Of a stretch of DNA of 64,000 bases, positions 46,485 through 55,119 are shown in pieces. The position numbers and the translations under genes were made by a program. The stretch is from assembly GCA_026196875.1 (NCBI GenBank), contig JAPHTP010000013.1, positions 20,462 to 84,461 of the forward strand, written 5' to 3'. The DNA comes from Kangiellaceae bacterium. Lineage in GTDB: Bacteria; Pseudomonadota; Gammaproteobacteria; Enterobacterales; Kangiellaceae. The notes under the pieces were generated by a model that was not told where the DNA came from, made no database searches, and worked only from the letters and a program-made list of their open reading frames with translations. Position 1 is the stretch's first letter; each line of letters starts with the position of its first letter.

Positions 46485-46853
46485 GTTAATAAGTCGCCTT
46501 TTATTTTTGAGCTTGTTGATTGAATAACCAAACGGACACCTTTTATCCGTTAGTCATCGGCACCAATTAACCTTATCGACCAGGCCCCCTTCCTAAATCG
46601 TCCCTACGGTTAAATATTTTATTTGGTACGATTCAACTCCTATTCGCACACGAGTCCGAAGCTTATCTGGGCAAAGCTAAGACTTGTCCAAGTATAGACT
46701 AAACTGATTATTTGTTTCTATAAGTGTCTTATTTTTAACGATAATCTCACTCAAAGATACAGCTTTGTCTGATTATTTAATAACCAGGCTATGCCTAATC
46801 TCAGCTTGCTGATACAATTTGCGCCTTTTTATCGAGAAGTGTAGGTCACATAA
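46485..46853. other. Intergenic, no feature recognised
   Basis: 369 bp between the divergent histidine kinase and DUF6164 genes. It must hold both promoters. I saw no strong consensus pair or operator palindrome. Confidence 0.5.
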
Positions 46854-47210
46854 GTGGCAAAATTGTTATTTAAATTAAATGGCGTTCCAGACGACGAAGC
46901 GGACGAAATTCGTGAAGTCCTGGACGGCAACGAAATTGATTATTACGAAACCAGCGCTGGCTCTTGGGGGCTATCTTTCGCTGGAATATGGCTTAAACAG
47001 GAAGACCAGTTCGAGCAAGCTAGATCGCTAATTGATGAATATCAAGAACAGCGCTACCACAAAGTCCAAACAGAACGACGCATTAAAATAGAGTCCGGGG
47101 AATATCCCACGTACTGGCAATCGGTATTGCATTCGCCAATAAAAATTCTACTTGTATTGGCATTTGTATCCGCTGTTCTTTACTTTAGCGTGCGTCCTTT
47201 CTTTGGTTAA
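46854..47210 (+). CDS. DUF6164-family membrane protein
   Basis: 118 residues with GTG start. The N-terminal domain (LLFKLNGVPDDEADEIREVL; then YYETSAGSWGLSFAGIWL) is a small alpha-beta unit like DUF2007 signal-transducing domains, and the C-terminus has one helix (PIKILLVLAFVSAVLYFSV). This is the layout of the DUF6164 family, whose function is unknown. It precedes a small unknown gene by 35 bp and both end at the terminator at 47523. Confidence 0.8.
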   Translation: MAKLLFKLNGVPDDEADEIREVLDGNEIDYYETSAGSWGLSFAGIWLKQEDQFEQARSLIDEYQEQRYHKVQTERRIKIESGEYPTYWQSVLHSPIKILLVLAFVSAVLYFSVRPFFG

Positions 47211-47245
47211 CCACGGAAAATCTTGAGACATACCGGACCTGATTG

Positions 47246-47524
47246 ATGCGTTCTGATCCCGATAAGCTGACCAAAAAACATCAGAATTTAATTCATTCGG
47301 ATTTTAAAAAGGTCGTTAGCCACACCCAAAGAGAAAAAGACGGATGGTACGTTAATAGCATTATGATCGAAGGGTGTGATGTACCTTTTAAGTACAAAAG
47401 GAAACAGCCTTACAAAAAGCTCTCCAAGGGACAAAGAATCAATCTGACTTACTACCCTCAAGTCGAAACCGTTGCCGGGCTGGAATTTGAGTATATGAAA
47501 GTGGTGAGAATAAAAGTGAGTTAA
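47246..47524 (+). CDS. Hypothetical protein, small basic
   Basis: 92 residues from ATG at 47246 (a TTG one codon earlier is possible). It is Lys-rich, with no signal peptide or helix. The run DGWYVNSIMIEGCDVPFKYK, then KLSKGQRINLTYYPQVETVA, suggests a small beta-barrel (OB- or SH3-like) fold. I recognise no family. The close neighbour upstream (DUF6164) and shared terminator suggest an operon. Confidence 0.7.
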   Translation: MRSDPDKLTKKHQNLIHSDFKKVVSHTQREKDGWYVNSIMIEGCDVPFKYKRKQPYKKLSKGQRINLTYYPQVETVAGLEFEYMKVVRIKVS

Positions 47525-47549
47525 AAAGGAGCCCTAAGCGCTCCTTTTT
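47523..47549 (+). terminator. Rho-independent terminator, probably bidirectional
   Basis: AAAAAGGAGC and GCTCCTTTTT make a perfect 10-bp stem with a 7-base loop, overlapping the stop of the small gene. It is also downstream of yebG on the minus strand, where AAAAA arms give a T run. Confidence 0.9.
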
Positions 47550-47568
47550 TATTTAGATAACTCAGTTG

Positions 47569-47859
47569 CTATGCTGAAGCACTAATTGGCGTTACCTTTT
47601 CTTCACTTTCTTCAGTTGGCTCTTCCAACAATACTGCCGACTTACCTTTTAGTGCTTTTAATAAAGTGTCTTTATTTTCAGCCAATAACAAACCAATCGC
47701 CTCAGTCTGTTCTTCACTTAATCCGTCAATTTCGCGCTCCATCCAAACACTCACATTTTCTGCAAGTTCAAGCATTTTGTCGTAATTGTCTGCTTCTTTT
47801 TTATCGCTAAAAGTTTTACTTTGATCTCTATCTGACATATAAAGGGTCACCACTGCCAT
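47569..47859 (-). CDS. yebG: YebG-family DNA-damage-associated protein
   Basis: 96 residues from ATG at 47859, exactly the length of E. coli YebG; GGAG lies 7 bp upstream. The match is clear in MAVVTLYMSDRDQSKTFSDK, KEADNYDKMLELAENVSVWM and SEEQTEAIGLLLAENKDTLL. In E. coli yebG is LexA-controlled and its product has a DNA-damage role of unknown mechanism. I found no CTGT-N8-ACAG SOS box in the upstream 100 bp; an inverted repeat GTGTA, AGTGC, TACAC (47876-47890) is there instead. A longer frame to 47946 is open but not needed. Confidence 0.88.
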   Translation of the reverse strand: MAVVTLYMSDRDQSKTFSDKKEADNYDKMLELAENVSVWMEREIDGLSEEQTEAIGLLLAENKDTLLKALKGKSAVLLEEPTEESEEKVTPISASA

Positions 47860-48114
47860 GGGATTTGCTCCATTTGTGTAAGTGCTACACGTGAAAAAAC
47901 GGCTTTGTTCTTTGGAGTAGAGATAACTCAAAAGAGTCGAGATCACTCAAAGAAGTAAGAACTACTCAAATGCCTTCTAGCATCAAGAACATTGCACAAT
48001 AAATAATCACAGTATATGCGTTTATTCGGGGTTTTAAGCTACAAATTGACTAGCAGCGACCATACTACCTATACAAGTAGTTAAGTTCAAGTAAAAATTA
48101 AACTAAACGAATCT

Positions 48115-48624
48115 ATGGTTGAACAAGCTTTCATTGCCTTATTAAAAGCCGGTCTTCCAGTTTTCCTTGTTTCGTTGGTGACGCTTTATTGGATTAACAA
48201 CCGTAGTGACAAACAATTCCACGAAATAATTGAGAAAAAAGAAAAGTCGCATAAAGACGAGAAAGATTCAGAGGAAGACAAGCATTCTGACTTCCTGCAT
48301 AAAAAATGGGTTCAATTTGGCGGCGGCTTTTATGGAATGGTCGGCCTATGGACTTATTTGGTCGTTGAGTGGAAAGAACTAACGACAATAATTACTGACT
48401 TTAAACCCTTTGATTTAACTATAAGCAACATAATTACTGAAGTTATTATTAAGTTCCTTATTGAATCAATTCTAAACTTGCTCACCGCCTTAACCTGGCC
48501 TATCTACTGGATAGGAAAAATGCAAGGAACCAGTATCTGGCTGGCCTTTATAGCTGCCTATTTAGGCTATTGGGTGGCAGAAACTCTATTAAAAAATCAT
48601 TTTTCCAAACATCAACGCCAATAA
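48115..48624 (+). CDS. Hypothetical membrane protein
   Basis: 169 residues. One N-terminal helix (AFIALLKAGLPVFLVSLVTL), a highly charged Glu/Lys segment (about 35-60), then two or three hydrophobic segments (about 70-90 and 118-160). No family recognised. It is convergent with the GFA gene, whose stop is 2 bp away. The charged segment suggests a cytoplasmic loop. Confidence 0.7.
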   Translation: MVEQAFIALLKAGLPVFLVSLVTLYWINNRSDKQFHEIIEKKEKSHKDEKDSEEDKHSDFLHKKWVQFGGGFYGMVGLWTYLVVEWKELTTIITDFKPFDLTISNIITEVIIKFLIESILNLLTALTWPIYWIGKMQGTSIWLAFIAAYLGYWVAETLLKNHFSKHQRQ

Positions 48625-48626
48625 AT

Positions 48627-49049
48627 TTAGCCATTTAAACACGCTATATGTTTTTCAAATCCGGGAAATTCCTCATAAACATTTACTTCTTGGGAATCAC
48701 CTTCCCAAGGTGATTTCGACCCCATAAAAATATGCGAAACAACCTTCGCTTTCACTGACTCGTCCAATGTCCCGGCAGGGATCCAATAATAAGGACTATT
48801 TCTTAGTGGGTTAGGCACCGATGCTCCGCAATCTCGACAAAAGTCAGCTCGAAATCCGGTATCCTTTACCCAGCTTTTAATATGTTTTTCACCTTTTAAA
48901 AATTGAAATTTCTCATTAGGAATAATGGTTGCCCAATTTGAAAAAGTGCCTGACTGTATCCGACATAACTTGCAGTGACACTGATAAAGTTTTAACGAAT
49001 CTTTTTGGATTTCAAATTCAACATTTCCACAAAGGCATGCTCCTTTCAT
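48627..49049 (-). CDS. GFA/CENP-V-domain zinc protein
   Basis: 140 residues with the zinc-binding pattern of the GFA family: GACLCGNVEFEI (first ligands), YQCHCKLCRIQSGTF and FCRDCGASVPNP. The family was named for glutathione-dependent formaldehyde activation, but most members are of uncertain function and that role is disputed. It stands alone with no formaldehyde genes nearby. Confidence 0.9.
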   Translation of the reverse strand: MKGACLCGNVEFEIQKDSLKLYQCHCKLCRIQSGTFSNWATIIPNEKFQFLKGEKHIKSWVKDTGFRADFCRDCGASVPNPLRNSPYYWIPAGTLDESVKAKVVSHIFMGSKSPWEGDSQEVNVYEEFPGFEKHIACLNG

Positions 49050-49096
49050 AGATCGTATCCTCTTATTTTTTCAATTTCAGGTTAATCAAAAAGTAC

Positions 49097-50002
49097 CTAT
49101 TCAACAACACTGCTTCTAACTAACTGCCAAAACGCGGCCATCAAGGGCACTTCCATTCTACGCCTTAAACTCAACATCCCTAAGTCAAATGGTCGCGGTG
49201 CAAATGGCACCGGCAAAATTTGTACTCTGTCTCTCGCCGGACTTAACTCTAACACTGGCTCAGGCACCGCACTAATTCCACAACCAAGCGCAGTCATACT
49301 CACTATCGCCTCATGCCCAGACACTTGCGCGTAGATTTCGGGTTTTAAATTCATCTTCTCCAACCACTCTTTAACGCGCTTTTGTGCCGGCCCTACTTCG
49401 GGCATCACAAAAGGCAGTTTATGCCATTCTATTTTAGCTTTTCTGCCTTTATCTAAAGATAAGAATTGGGAAAACTGGGTTGACTGCTTAGGCGCGATTA
49501 CCTTAAAAGGAATGTGATGCAGATGATGGAAAATGAACTTGTCAGCAATTTTATTGTTAGCCACAGCAAACGCGAAATCAACATCTCCACTCTCAACTTT
49601 TTGATAGGCTACCGCCACGTTCCCTGTTTCGAGCTTTATTTCAACTAACGGATGAAGCTGTCTAAACTTTTCAATCAATTGAGGGAGATATAAATGTGCA
49701 GCCGTTACCGTGCAGTAGATAGTCAACTCACCATGCAAAGTTTGCTGTTCCGCGTCGAAGTCATTTTTGAGTACCTGCCACTCGTTTAAAACCACTTGTG
49801 CAAAACGTTGAAAGCGCTGCCCGGCAGGTGTCAATTTCACACTACGGTTATCTCTTTCAAATAAAGTTTGGTCGAATTCCGACTCCAATCGTTGAATCAT
49901 TCGGCTTAAAGTAGAGGGACTGGTATGGATTGCCTCAGCAGTCTGATTGAAATGCAGACTCTGGCTGAGTTGGGTAAAAGCTTGTAAGTCTCTGATATTC
50001 AT
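49097..50002 (-). CDS. ilvY: IlvY, LysR-type activator of ilvC
   Basis: 301 residues from ATG at 50002 (MNIRDLQAFTQL), the same start region as E. coli IlvY; the frame extends 8 codons upstream but the homologous start is internal. The helix-turn-helix spans about residues 1-60 (TSPSTLSRMIQRLESEFDQT) and the effector domain 90-295 (GHEAIVSMTALGCGISAVPE). IlvY binds the shared intergenic region and activates ilvC when acetolactate or acetohydroxybutyrate is present. Its divergent position next to ilvC confirms identity. Confidence 0.94.
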   Translation of the reverse strand: MNIRDLQAFTQLSQSLHFNQTAEAIHTSPSTLSRMIQRLESEFDQTLFERDNRSVKLTPAGQRFQRFAQVVLNEWQVLKNDFDAEQQTLHGELTIYCTVTAAHLYLPQLIEKFRQLHPLVEIKLETGNVAVAYQKVESGDVDFAFAVANNKIADKFIFHHLHHIPFKVIAPKQSTQFSQFLSLDKGRKAKIEWHKLPFVMPEVGPAQKRVKEWLEKMNLKPEIYAQVSGHEAIVSMTALGCGISAVPEPVLELSPARDRVQILPVPFAPRPFDLGMLSLRRRMEVPLMAAFWQLVRSSVVE

Positions 50003-50163
50003 AAGCTTATCTTCATTTATCTTCATACAGCAAAAATTGAAACAAGGCGAAACCTATATTTCACTTTATGCAATATACTATCCCACATATATCAATTTAC
50101 GCAACACTATTTCGGGCATACACTGGCGGTCATATCCGTTTTAAATTACCTGGAGTTATACTG
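50003..50163. promoter_or_regulatory. ilvY-ilvC divergent control region
   Basis: 161 bp between the two starts. TGCAATATACTA (from 50069) and TTTACGCAAC (from 50095) offer TGCAA-type half-sites like those in the enteric IlvY operators. TATACT (50074-50079) could be the ilvC -10, with no good -35, as expected for an activator-dependent promoter. GGAG precedes ilvC. Exact sites are inference. Confidence 0.55.
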
Positions 50164-51639
50164 ATGGCTAACTATTTCAATAGTCTCAATCTTCGTGAGC
50201 AACTAGCTCAATTGGCGGTTTGCCGCTTTATGTCCAAAGACGAATTCAGCAATGGCTGTGAATTTTTGAAAGGCAAAAAGATTGTCATCCTTGGTTGTGG
50301 TGCGCAAGGATTTAACCAGGGGTTAAATATGCGCGATTCGGGTCTAGATGTTTCTTATGCCCTGCGTAAAGAAGCGATCGAAGAAAAACGCGCCTCATGG
50401 CAAAAAGCAACATCAGAGAATTTTAACGTTGGCACTATTGAAGAGTTAGTACCCCAGGCAGATCTGGTTTACAACCTGACTCCGGATAAGCAGCACAAGA
50501 ATGCTGTAGAAACGGTCATGCCGCTAATGAAAGAAGGTTCCACTTTAAGCTATTCCCACGGCTTTAACATCGTCGAAGAAGGCCAGCAGATCCGTAAAGA
50601 TATTACCGTTGTCATGTGCGCGCCCAAATGTCCAGGAACAGAAGTTCGTGAAGAATACAAACGCGGTTTCGGTGTACCAACCCTGATTGCAGTGCACCCC
50701 GAAAACGATCCGAAGGGCGAAGGTTTCGAAATCGCCAAAGCATTGGCTTCAGGCACCGGCGGCGACCGTGCAGGTGTTCTCGCTTCTTCTTTTGTCGCGG
50801 AAGTTAAATCAGACTTAATGGGCGAGCAAACTATTTTATGCGGCATGTTGCAAACCGCATCAATTCTTGGCTATGACAAAATGATTGCAGATGGCGTTGC
50901 TCCTGCCTACGCGGGCAAACTAATCCAGCAAGGTATGGAAACTATCACCGAAGCACTTAAAATTGGTGGTATTACTCATATGATGGATCGCTTATCGAAT
51001 CCTGCTAAATTACGCGCTAATAAATTGGCGGAAGAAATCAAAACGCTGACGCGCCCACTATTTGCCAAACATATGGATGACATCATCTCAGGAGAGTTTT
51101 CTTCAAATATGATGCAAGACTGGGCAAACGACGATGCCAATCTGCTCAAGTGGCGTGAAGAAACCGGTCAAACCGGTTTTGAAAATGCGCCTGAAAGTAG
51201 CAATGAGATTAATGAGCAAACCTATTTCGATCAAGGTGTTTTCCTGGTTGCAATGATCAAAGCTGGGGTTGAGCAGGCATTTGAGTTAATGGTAGAAGCA
51301 GGTATTCTTCCAGAGTCAGCTTACTATGAGTCGCTGCACGAAACCCCGCTTATCGCAAACACCATTGCTCGCAAACGCCTCTATGAAATGAATGTGGTTA
51401 TCTCTGATACTGCAGAATACGGTAACTACTTATTTGCTAACGCCGCGGTACCTTTATTAAAGGAAAAACTGGTTCCCCAATTGACTACTGAAGATATCGG
51501 CGGCGGTTTAGAACTTAAGTCCTATTCTGTTGATAACCAAGAGCTAGTTACAGTTAATGAATTAATTCGTTCTCACCCGGTAGAAATTATCGGTCAAGAG
51601 CTGCGCGCTTATATGACAGATATGAAGAAGATTATCTAA
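50164..51639 (+). CDS. ilvC: Ketol-acid reductoisomerase, class II
   Basis: 491 residues from ATG at 50164 ([17 protein letters not shown]), identical in length to E. coli IlvC; an upstream frame of 32 codons is ignored. NADPH-binding motif [20 protein letters not shown] lies near residue 40, followed by the duplicated knotted C-terminal domains typical of the long class II enzymes (about 210-490). It converts acetolactate and acetohydroxybutyrate in valine, leucine and isoleucine synthesis using Mg2+. A terminator follows 57 bp later. Confidence 0.97.
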   Translation: MANYFNSLNLREQLAQLAVCRFMSKDEFSNGCEFLKGKKIVILGCGAQGFNQGLNMRDSGLDVSYALRKEAIEEKRASWQKATSENFNVGTIEELVPQADLVYNLTPDKQHKNAVETVMPLMKEGSTLSYSHGFNIVEEGQQIRKDITVVMCAPKCPGTEVREEYKRGFGVPTLIAVHPENDPKGEGFEIAKALASGTGGDRAGVLASSFVAEVKSDLMGEQTILCGMLQTASILGYDKMIADGVAPAYAGKLIQQGMETITEALKIGGITHMMDRLSNPAKLRANKLAEEIKTLTRPLFAKHMDDIISGEFSSNMMQDWANDDANLLKWREETGQTGFENAPESSNEINEQTYFDQGVFLVAMIKAGVEQAFELMVEAGILPESAYYESLHETPLIANTIARKRLYEMNVVISDTAEYGNYLFANAAVPLLKEKLVPQLTTEDIGGGLELKSYSVDNQELVTVNELIRSHPVEIIGQELRAYMTDMKKII

Positions 51640-51695
51640 TGTAAAAACGATTGAATATTTGATGTTCGCATCCGCGAAATAGACGATCACTTTTC

Positions 51696-51720
51696 AAGGA
51701 GCCTCTCGGCTCCTTTTTTT
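51696..51720 (+). terminator. Rho-independent terminator of ilvC
   Basis: AAGGAGCC, TCTC, GGCTCCTT is a perfect 8-bp stem followed by seven T residues. The T run reaches the stop codon of the convergent minus-strand gene. Confidence 0.92.
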
Positions 51721-52324
51721 ATGAAGAAGCAAGTTGCTTGCTCAATTGTAACTCTGCGTTTTCAAACTTCATTATTAATTGCTTCTCAAAATCTACCATC
51801 ATTTTCAAATAGTCTAAGTAGTTTTTTTCGAAATTTATCTCTTCTTCCTCTTTTCCTAACGCTGTAATAAAAGCGGTAAGCGTTAATGAGCTTTCAATCA
51901 GTTTCTGACCACTTGCCTTATAAACGGCCAAAAGAGAATAAACTTCGTACAAACTTGAAAGTGCCTGGTAGTCGATATAATTGGCTAGCTCTTTTGATTG
52001 GGCAATCTGCCATGAAGTATCTAAAAGCTGTATCCCTGGAACAAATTTCTTTTCTTCCAAACTGCCACTTGAACTTCCTTGTCGTGAAGTTTGCTCGGCA
52101 TAAGCAATGTAATCCAGATTATTTTGATGAAGTTGTTTTACCGCTTCTAAATTACTCCTAACTTCGTAATAAACGCTATTTAAGGAATATTTTGCTGCCT
52201 CCGCCTTATTTTGACTTTCCTGCCACTCAGACACTGCAAATGCAAGCAGTACGCCGGTGAAAATAGAAATAAACTCTAAAAAGAGCGTAAGATAATTTAT
52301 CGGTCGTTTAGTATCTGGCTCCAT
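51719..52324 (-). CDS. Hypothetical membrane-anchored coiled-coil protein
   Basis: 201 residues. One helix near the N-terminus (INYLTLFLEFISIFTGVLLA, residues 9-28) ending in SEWQES, then a long helical region. The helix plus following W-E motif resembles DUF6090-like proteins (ILIAL..NNWNE), a family of unknown function. The topology would put the C-terminal helices outside the cytoplasm if the N-terminus is inside. The gene is alone and converges on ilvC. Confidence 0.7.
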   Translation of the reverse strand: MEPDTKRPINYLTLFLEFISIFTGVLLAFAVSEWQESQNKAEAAKYSLNSVYYEVRSNLEAVKQLHQNNLDYIAYAEQTSRQGSSSGSLEEKKFVPGIQLLDTSWQIAQSKELANYIDYQALSSLYEVYSLLAVYKASGQKLIESSLTLTAFITALGKEEEEINFEKNYLDYLKMMVDFEKQLIMKFENAELQLSKQLASS

Positions 52325-52527
52325 GACTTCTCCCGTTTTCCATTTTTAGTTTTCATTGTTGGCTATGATTCTGACAAGATAGAGCCAATTTATCGGCTAA
52401 TTGCCCTTAGTTCAAATTTAATACAACGCAACATAAAAATTCTAGATTTATTTTCACTTCTCCGATTAATCTCGCTCTTTTTGATGGTTTATGGCCTGTT
52501 CCTCGCGACCTAATCACTTATCTCGAT

Positions 52528-54060
52528 TCAGTATGCTCCTTTACCGCTCAATACGGCGGGAATAGTGAGAAGCAAAATTTTAAAATCCGTCAAAATCGAA
52601 CGCTCTTGAATGTACTTTTTATCTAGCTGTATTTGCTGAGAGAAACTGAGTTCGGAACGCCCTCCAACTTGCCAGAAGCAAGTGATACCAGGTTTAATTG
52701 CAAGACGAACGCGATCAGACAACTGATATTTGGCCAACTCTCTTGGTAGACAGGGACGGGGGCCCACTAAAGACATATCTCCCTTTAAAACATTCCACAA
52801 TTGCGGCAGTTCATCAATGGAAAAACGGCGAATAAATTTACCAACGCGGGTTATCCGCGGATCACTTTTTATCTTAAATAATACATTTCCAGCAGATTCA
52901 TTATCTTTCTCAATGGTCACAAGTGACGCATCAGCATCGTCGCTCATTGAACGGAACTTCCAAAATTTAAACTTCTTGCCGCCTCGGCCAATTCGGTCTT
53001 GACTGTAAAGCAACCCACCTTTTGAATCTAATTTAATTGCGACAGCCACCAGCAAAAATAAAGGCGTGAAAAGAGCAAGTAACATAAGGCTCGCAAAAAT
53101 GTCGATGCCTCGTTTTAAAAACAGGAATGCTTTCAGGTTTAAAGAAAGTAGATTGTTTTGGGCTTTACTTTGACTTTTGCTTTTGCTTTGAGTCTGCTCA
53201 AGCTGGCTGTTAGTTTCATCGCCTCCACCTTTAATTAGCTCGTAACAGACTCTAGACAAAAATAGTGGGTTCCCCAGAATGTACCTTCTCCACATTCTGC
53301 TTGGTTCCTGGATAATTCTCCACACCCATTCACAACCAATGCCTCTCATCCATAAAGGTGCTCGAGATACGTTCTCTGCAAAAAAGTCGAATAAACCGCC
53401 GACGCTCATTTTGACCGGACATTCTATCTTTGCAAGGTTTTGGGTAAGCCACTTTTCCTGAAGAGGCGTTCCCATCGCAACCAAAAGAATATCGGGTTTA
53501 GCTTCATTGATCCTTTTAATTGCGCGTTTACAACTAAGTTCATCGTTTAAATAACCATGATGAGTACCCGCGATTTTCAACTGGGGAAAACGGACTAATA
53601 AATTTTTTGCAGCCTGCGCTGCGGTTCCAGGCTTCGCTCCTAATAGAAATATGCTTACTCCACTTTGACAAGCGTGTGAGCACAGCAAAGGCAACATGTC
53701 AGTGCCGTTAACATTTTCAACAACATTAACGCCTTTTATCGCAGCGCCAAGTCTAACCCCGGAACCATCAGCAAACACTCTATCGCAAACACGATTATAG
53801 TGTCGGCGAAGCTCACAGTCTTGATAGGCGATATTCAAATTATTTGCGTTAACAAAACCGATTACTGATGACTTTCGATATAGCGCACGATCTATCAGCC
53901 AGTCAACCGCTCGCTCCATCCTTCCATTCCAGATCTTTACTCCCAATAACGAAAAGCTTGACTCTTCAATAGTACCGTTCTGAAAGACGTCCTTATTAGT
54001 GGCGACTAATTCGCAAATATTAGCGACTTGATTGTGTTGATATTTGACAAGCTGTTTCAT
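52528..54060 (-). CDS. WecG/TagA glycosyltransferase fused to an undecaprenyl-phosphate sugar transferase
   Basis: 510 residues joining two enzymes usually separate. Residues ~40-270: WecG/TagA/CpsF domain (VNANNLNIAYQD; FADGSGVRLGAAIKG; DILLVAMGTPLQEKWL; GGLFDFFAENVSRAP). Residues ~312-510: bacterial sugar transferase (RGIDIFASLMLLALFTPLFL; FKFWKFRSM; RRFSIDELPQLWNVLKGDMS; LVGPRP; IKPGITCFWQVGGR). The second starts a repeat unit by placing sugar-1-phosphate on undecaprenyl phosphate; the first would add the next sugar (often ManNAcA- or ManNAc-type). A Ser/Gln/Lys-rich linker joins them. This suggests exopolysaccharide synthesis with built-in channelling. Confidence 0.9.
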   Translation of the reverse strand: MKQLVKYQHNQVANICELVATNKDVFQNGTIEESSFSLLGVKIWNGRMERAVDWLIDRALYRKSSVIGFVNANNLNIAYQDCELRRHYNRVCDRVFADGSGVRLGAAIKGVNVVENVNGTDMLPLLCSHACQSGVSIFLLGAKPGTAAQAAKNLLVRFPQLKIAGTHHGYLNDELSCKRAIKRINEAKPDILLVAMGTPLQEKWLTQNLAKIECPVKMSVGGLFDFFAENVSRAPLWMRGIGCEWVWRIIQEPSRMWRRYILGNPLFLSRVCYELIKGGGDETNSQLEQTQSKSKSQSKAQNNLLSLNLKAFLFLKRGIDIFASLMLLALFTPLFLLVAVAIKLDSKGGLLYSQDRIGRGGKKFKFWKFRSMSDDADASLVTIEKDNESAGNVLFKIKSDPRITRVGKFIRRFSIDELPQLWNVLKGDMSLVGPRPCLPRELAKYQLSDRVRLAIKPGITCFWQVGGRSELSFSQQIQLDKKYIQERSILTDFKILLLTIPAVLSGKGAY

Positions 54061-54242
54061 GGCAATACCTTCTGTTGGAAAAGTCAGTTAACCCGGTATT
54101 TGCAACTGAGATGCCAGTTATTTAAATAAGCTCTTAGATAAGTTATAACTCTATGAATTTATAGGAGTACAAGGCAGTTTAGGTATAAAGTTTGATAGGA
54201 ATATGATATTTTCAATTCGCAGCTTTAATCTCAAATTGATTC

Positions 54243-54254
54243 GCAAAATGCAAA
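54243..54254 (+). promoter_or_regulatory. Shared intergenic motif GCAAAATGCAAA, copy 1
   Basis: The 12-mer occurs here, downstream of the Nudix gene and upstream of the fused transferase gene, and again inverted at 54926-54937. Shape is two GCAAA-like half-sites in tandem. Possibly a protein site; no regulator is known. Confidence 0.35.
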
Positions 54255-54260
54255 TCTTCG

Positions 54261-54764
54261 TCAAAATAATTTTCTTATTTCTAGATATTTTTTGACATTG
54301 CTATCAAGGTCTAAGTTTCTAATTTCCGATATCGAGAAAAACCGAGCTTCAACTGTTTCTTTTCCGTCAGGAACGGGATATACGAGAGCGTCCCTGTCCA
54401 ATACTACTTCAAAAATACTATCTTCACAGACGGCCTTATGACATTTAGCCGAGAATTTCTCAACAAACTTAAGCTGAGACTCAAGCACAAGCACCCCTGC
54501 TTCTTCTTCAAGCTCTCTTTGAGCAGCGGATAAAGGCTCTTCACCACGCTTAACATATCCACCTGGAAAACAATAAGTGTCCCGATAACATGCTTTCACT
54601 AACAAAATATTTTTCTCCTTTAGAACAACTGTTTGTGCGCCATGAGTACGAAAAACGAAGTACCTGCGAATAAGCTTCCATAAAACATAGGCAAACTGAT
54701 AGCCACTCTGTACTAGCTGTTCTACAAAGTTGTATTTAACCGAATTATTAACAGCCCTACTCAT
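54261..54764 (-). CDS. Nudix hydrolase
   Basis: 167 residues with a perfect Nudix box: Gly69-x5-Glu75-x7-Arg83-Glu84-Leu85-x-Glu87-Glu88-x-Gly90-Val91 (GGYVKRGEEPLSAAQRELEE). It hydrolyses a nucleoside-diphosphate-linked compound; the substrate is unknown. GAGG lies just before the ATG at 54764. It lies in the polysaccharide gene region, so a nucleotide-sugar or lipid-linked sugar diphosphate is a possible substrate, but this is only context. Confidence 0.92.
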   Translation of the reverse strand: MSRAVNNSVKYNFVEQLVQSGYQFAYVLWKLIRRYFVFRTHGAQTVVLKEKNILLVKACYRDTYCFPGGYVKRGEEPLSAAQRELEEEAGVLVLESQLKFVEKFSAKCHKAVCEDSIFEVVLDRDALVYPVPDGKETVEARFFSISEIRNLDLDSNVKKYLEIRKLF

Positions 54765-55119
54765 CTTAACCTCTCAATGTTCAGGATTGATTTTACTCAA
54801 GTTGCATAATTAGTGCCTTCATTTCCTTTTTATCATCTACAACTATTCGCCGGATTGATTTACCTCAGCTTTTCACTAGGAAAACGAAAGTTAACCATCC
54901 AATAGACGCAGAATAATTCCATTTTTTTGCATTTTGCAATTCAATTAGAAACTAAATCTCATATTGCAACACTACATGCTTAAGAACATAAATTCCTTCG
55001 TTGTTTATTGGTATTTTTGAATTGGCATAGAACCTGCAAAAGTCTGTTCAATACTGCAAAACTTAGAGAGCGATTTTTTATTTCGCTAGTGTTAAGCATT
55101 CTATTTTACGAGGGTCAAC
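54765..55119. other. Intergenic, divergent; carries GCAAAATGCAAA motif copy 2
   Basis: 355 bp between the divergent Nudix and GT2 genes. AT-rich. The inverted copy of GCAAAATGCAAA is at 54926-54937 (TTTGCATTTTGC). GTAA-rich stretches but no convincing -35/-10 pair could be chosen. GAGG precedes the GT2 start. Confidence 0.45.
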
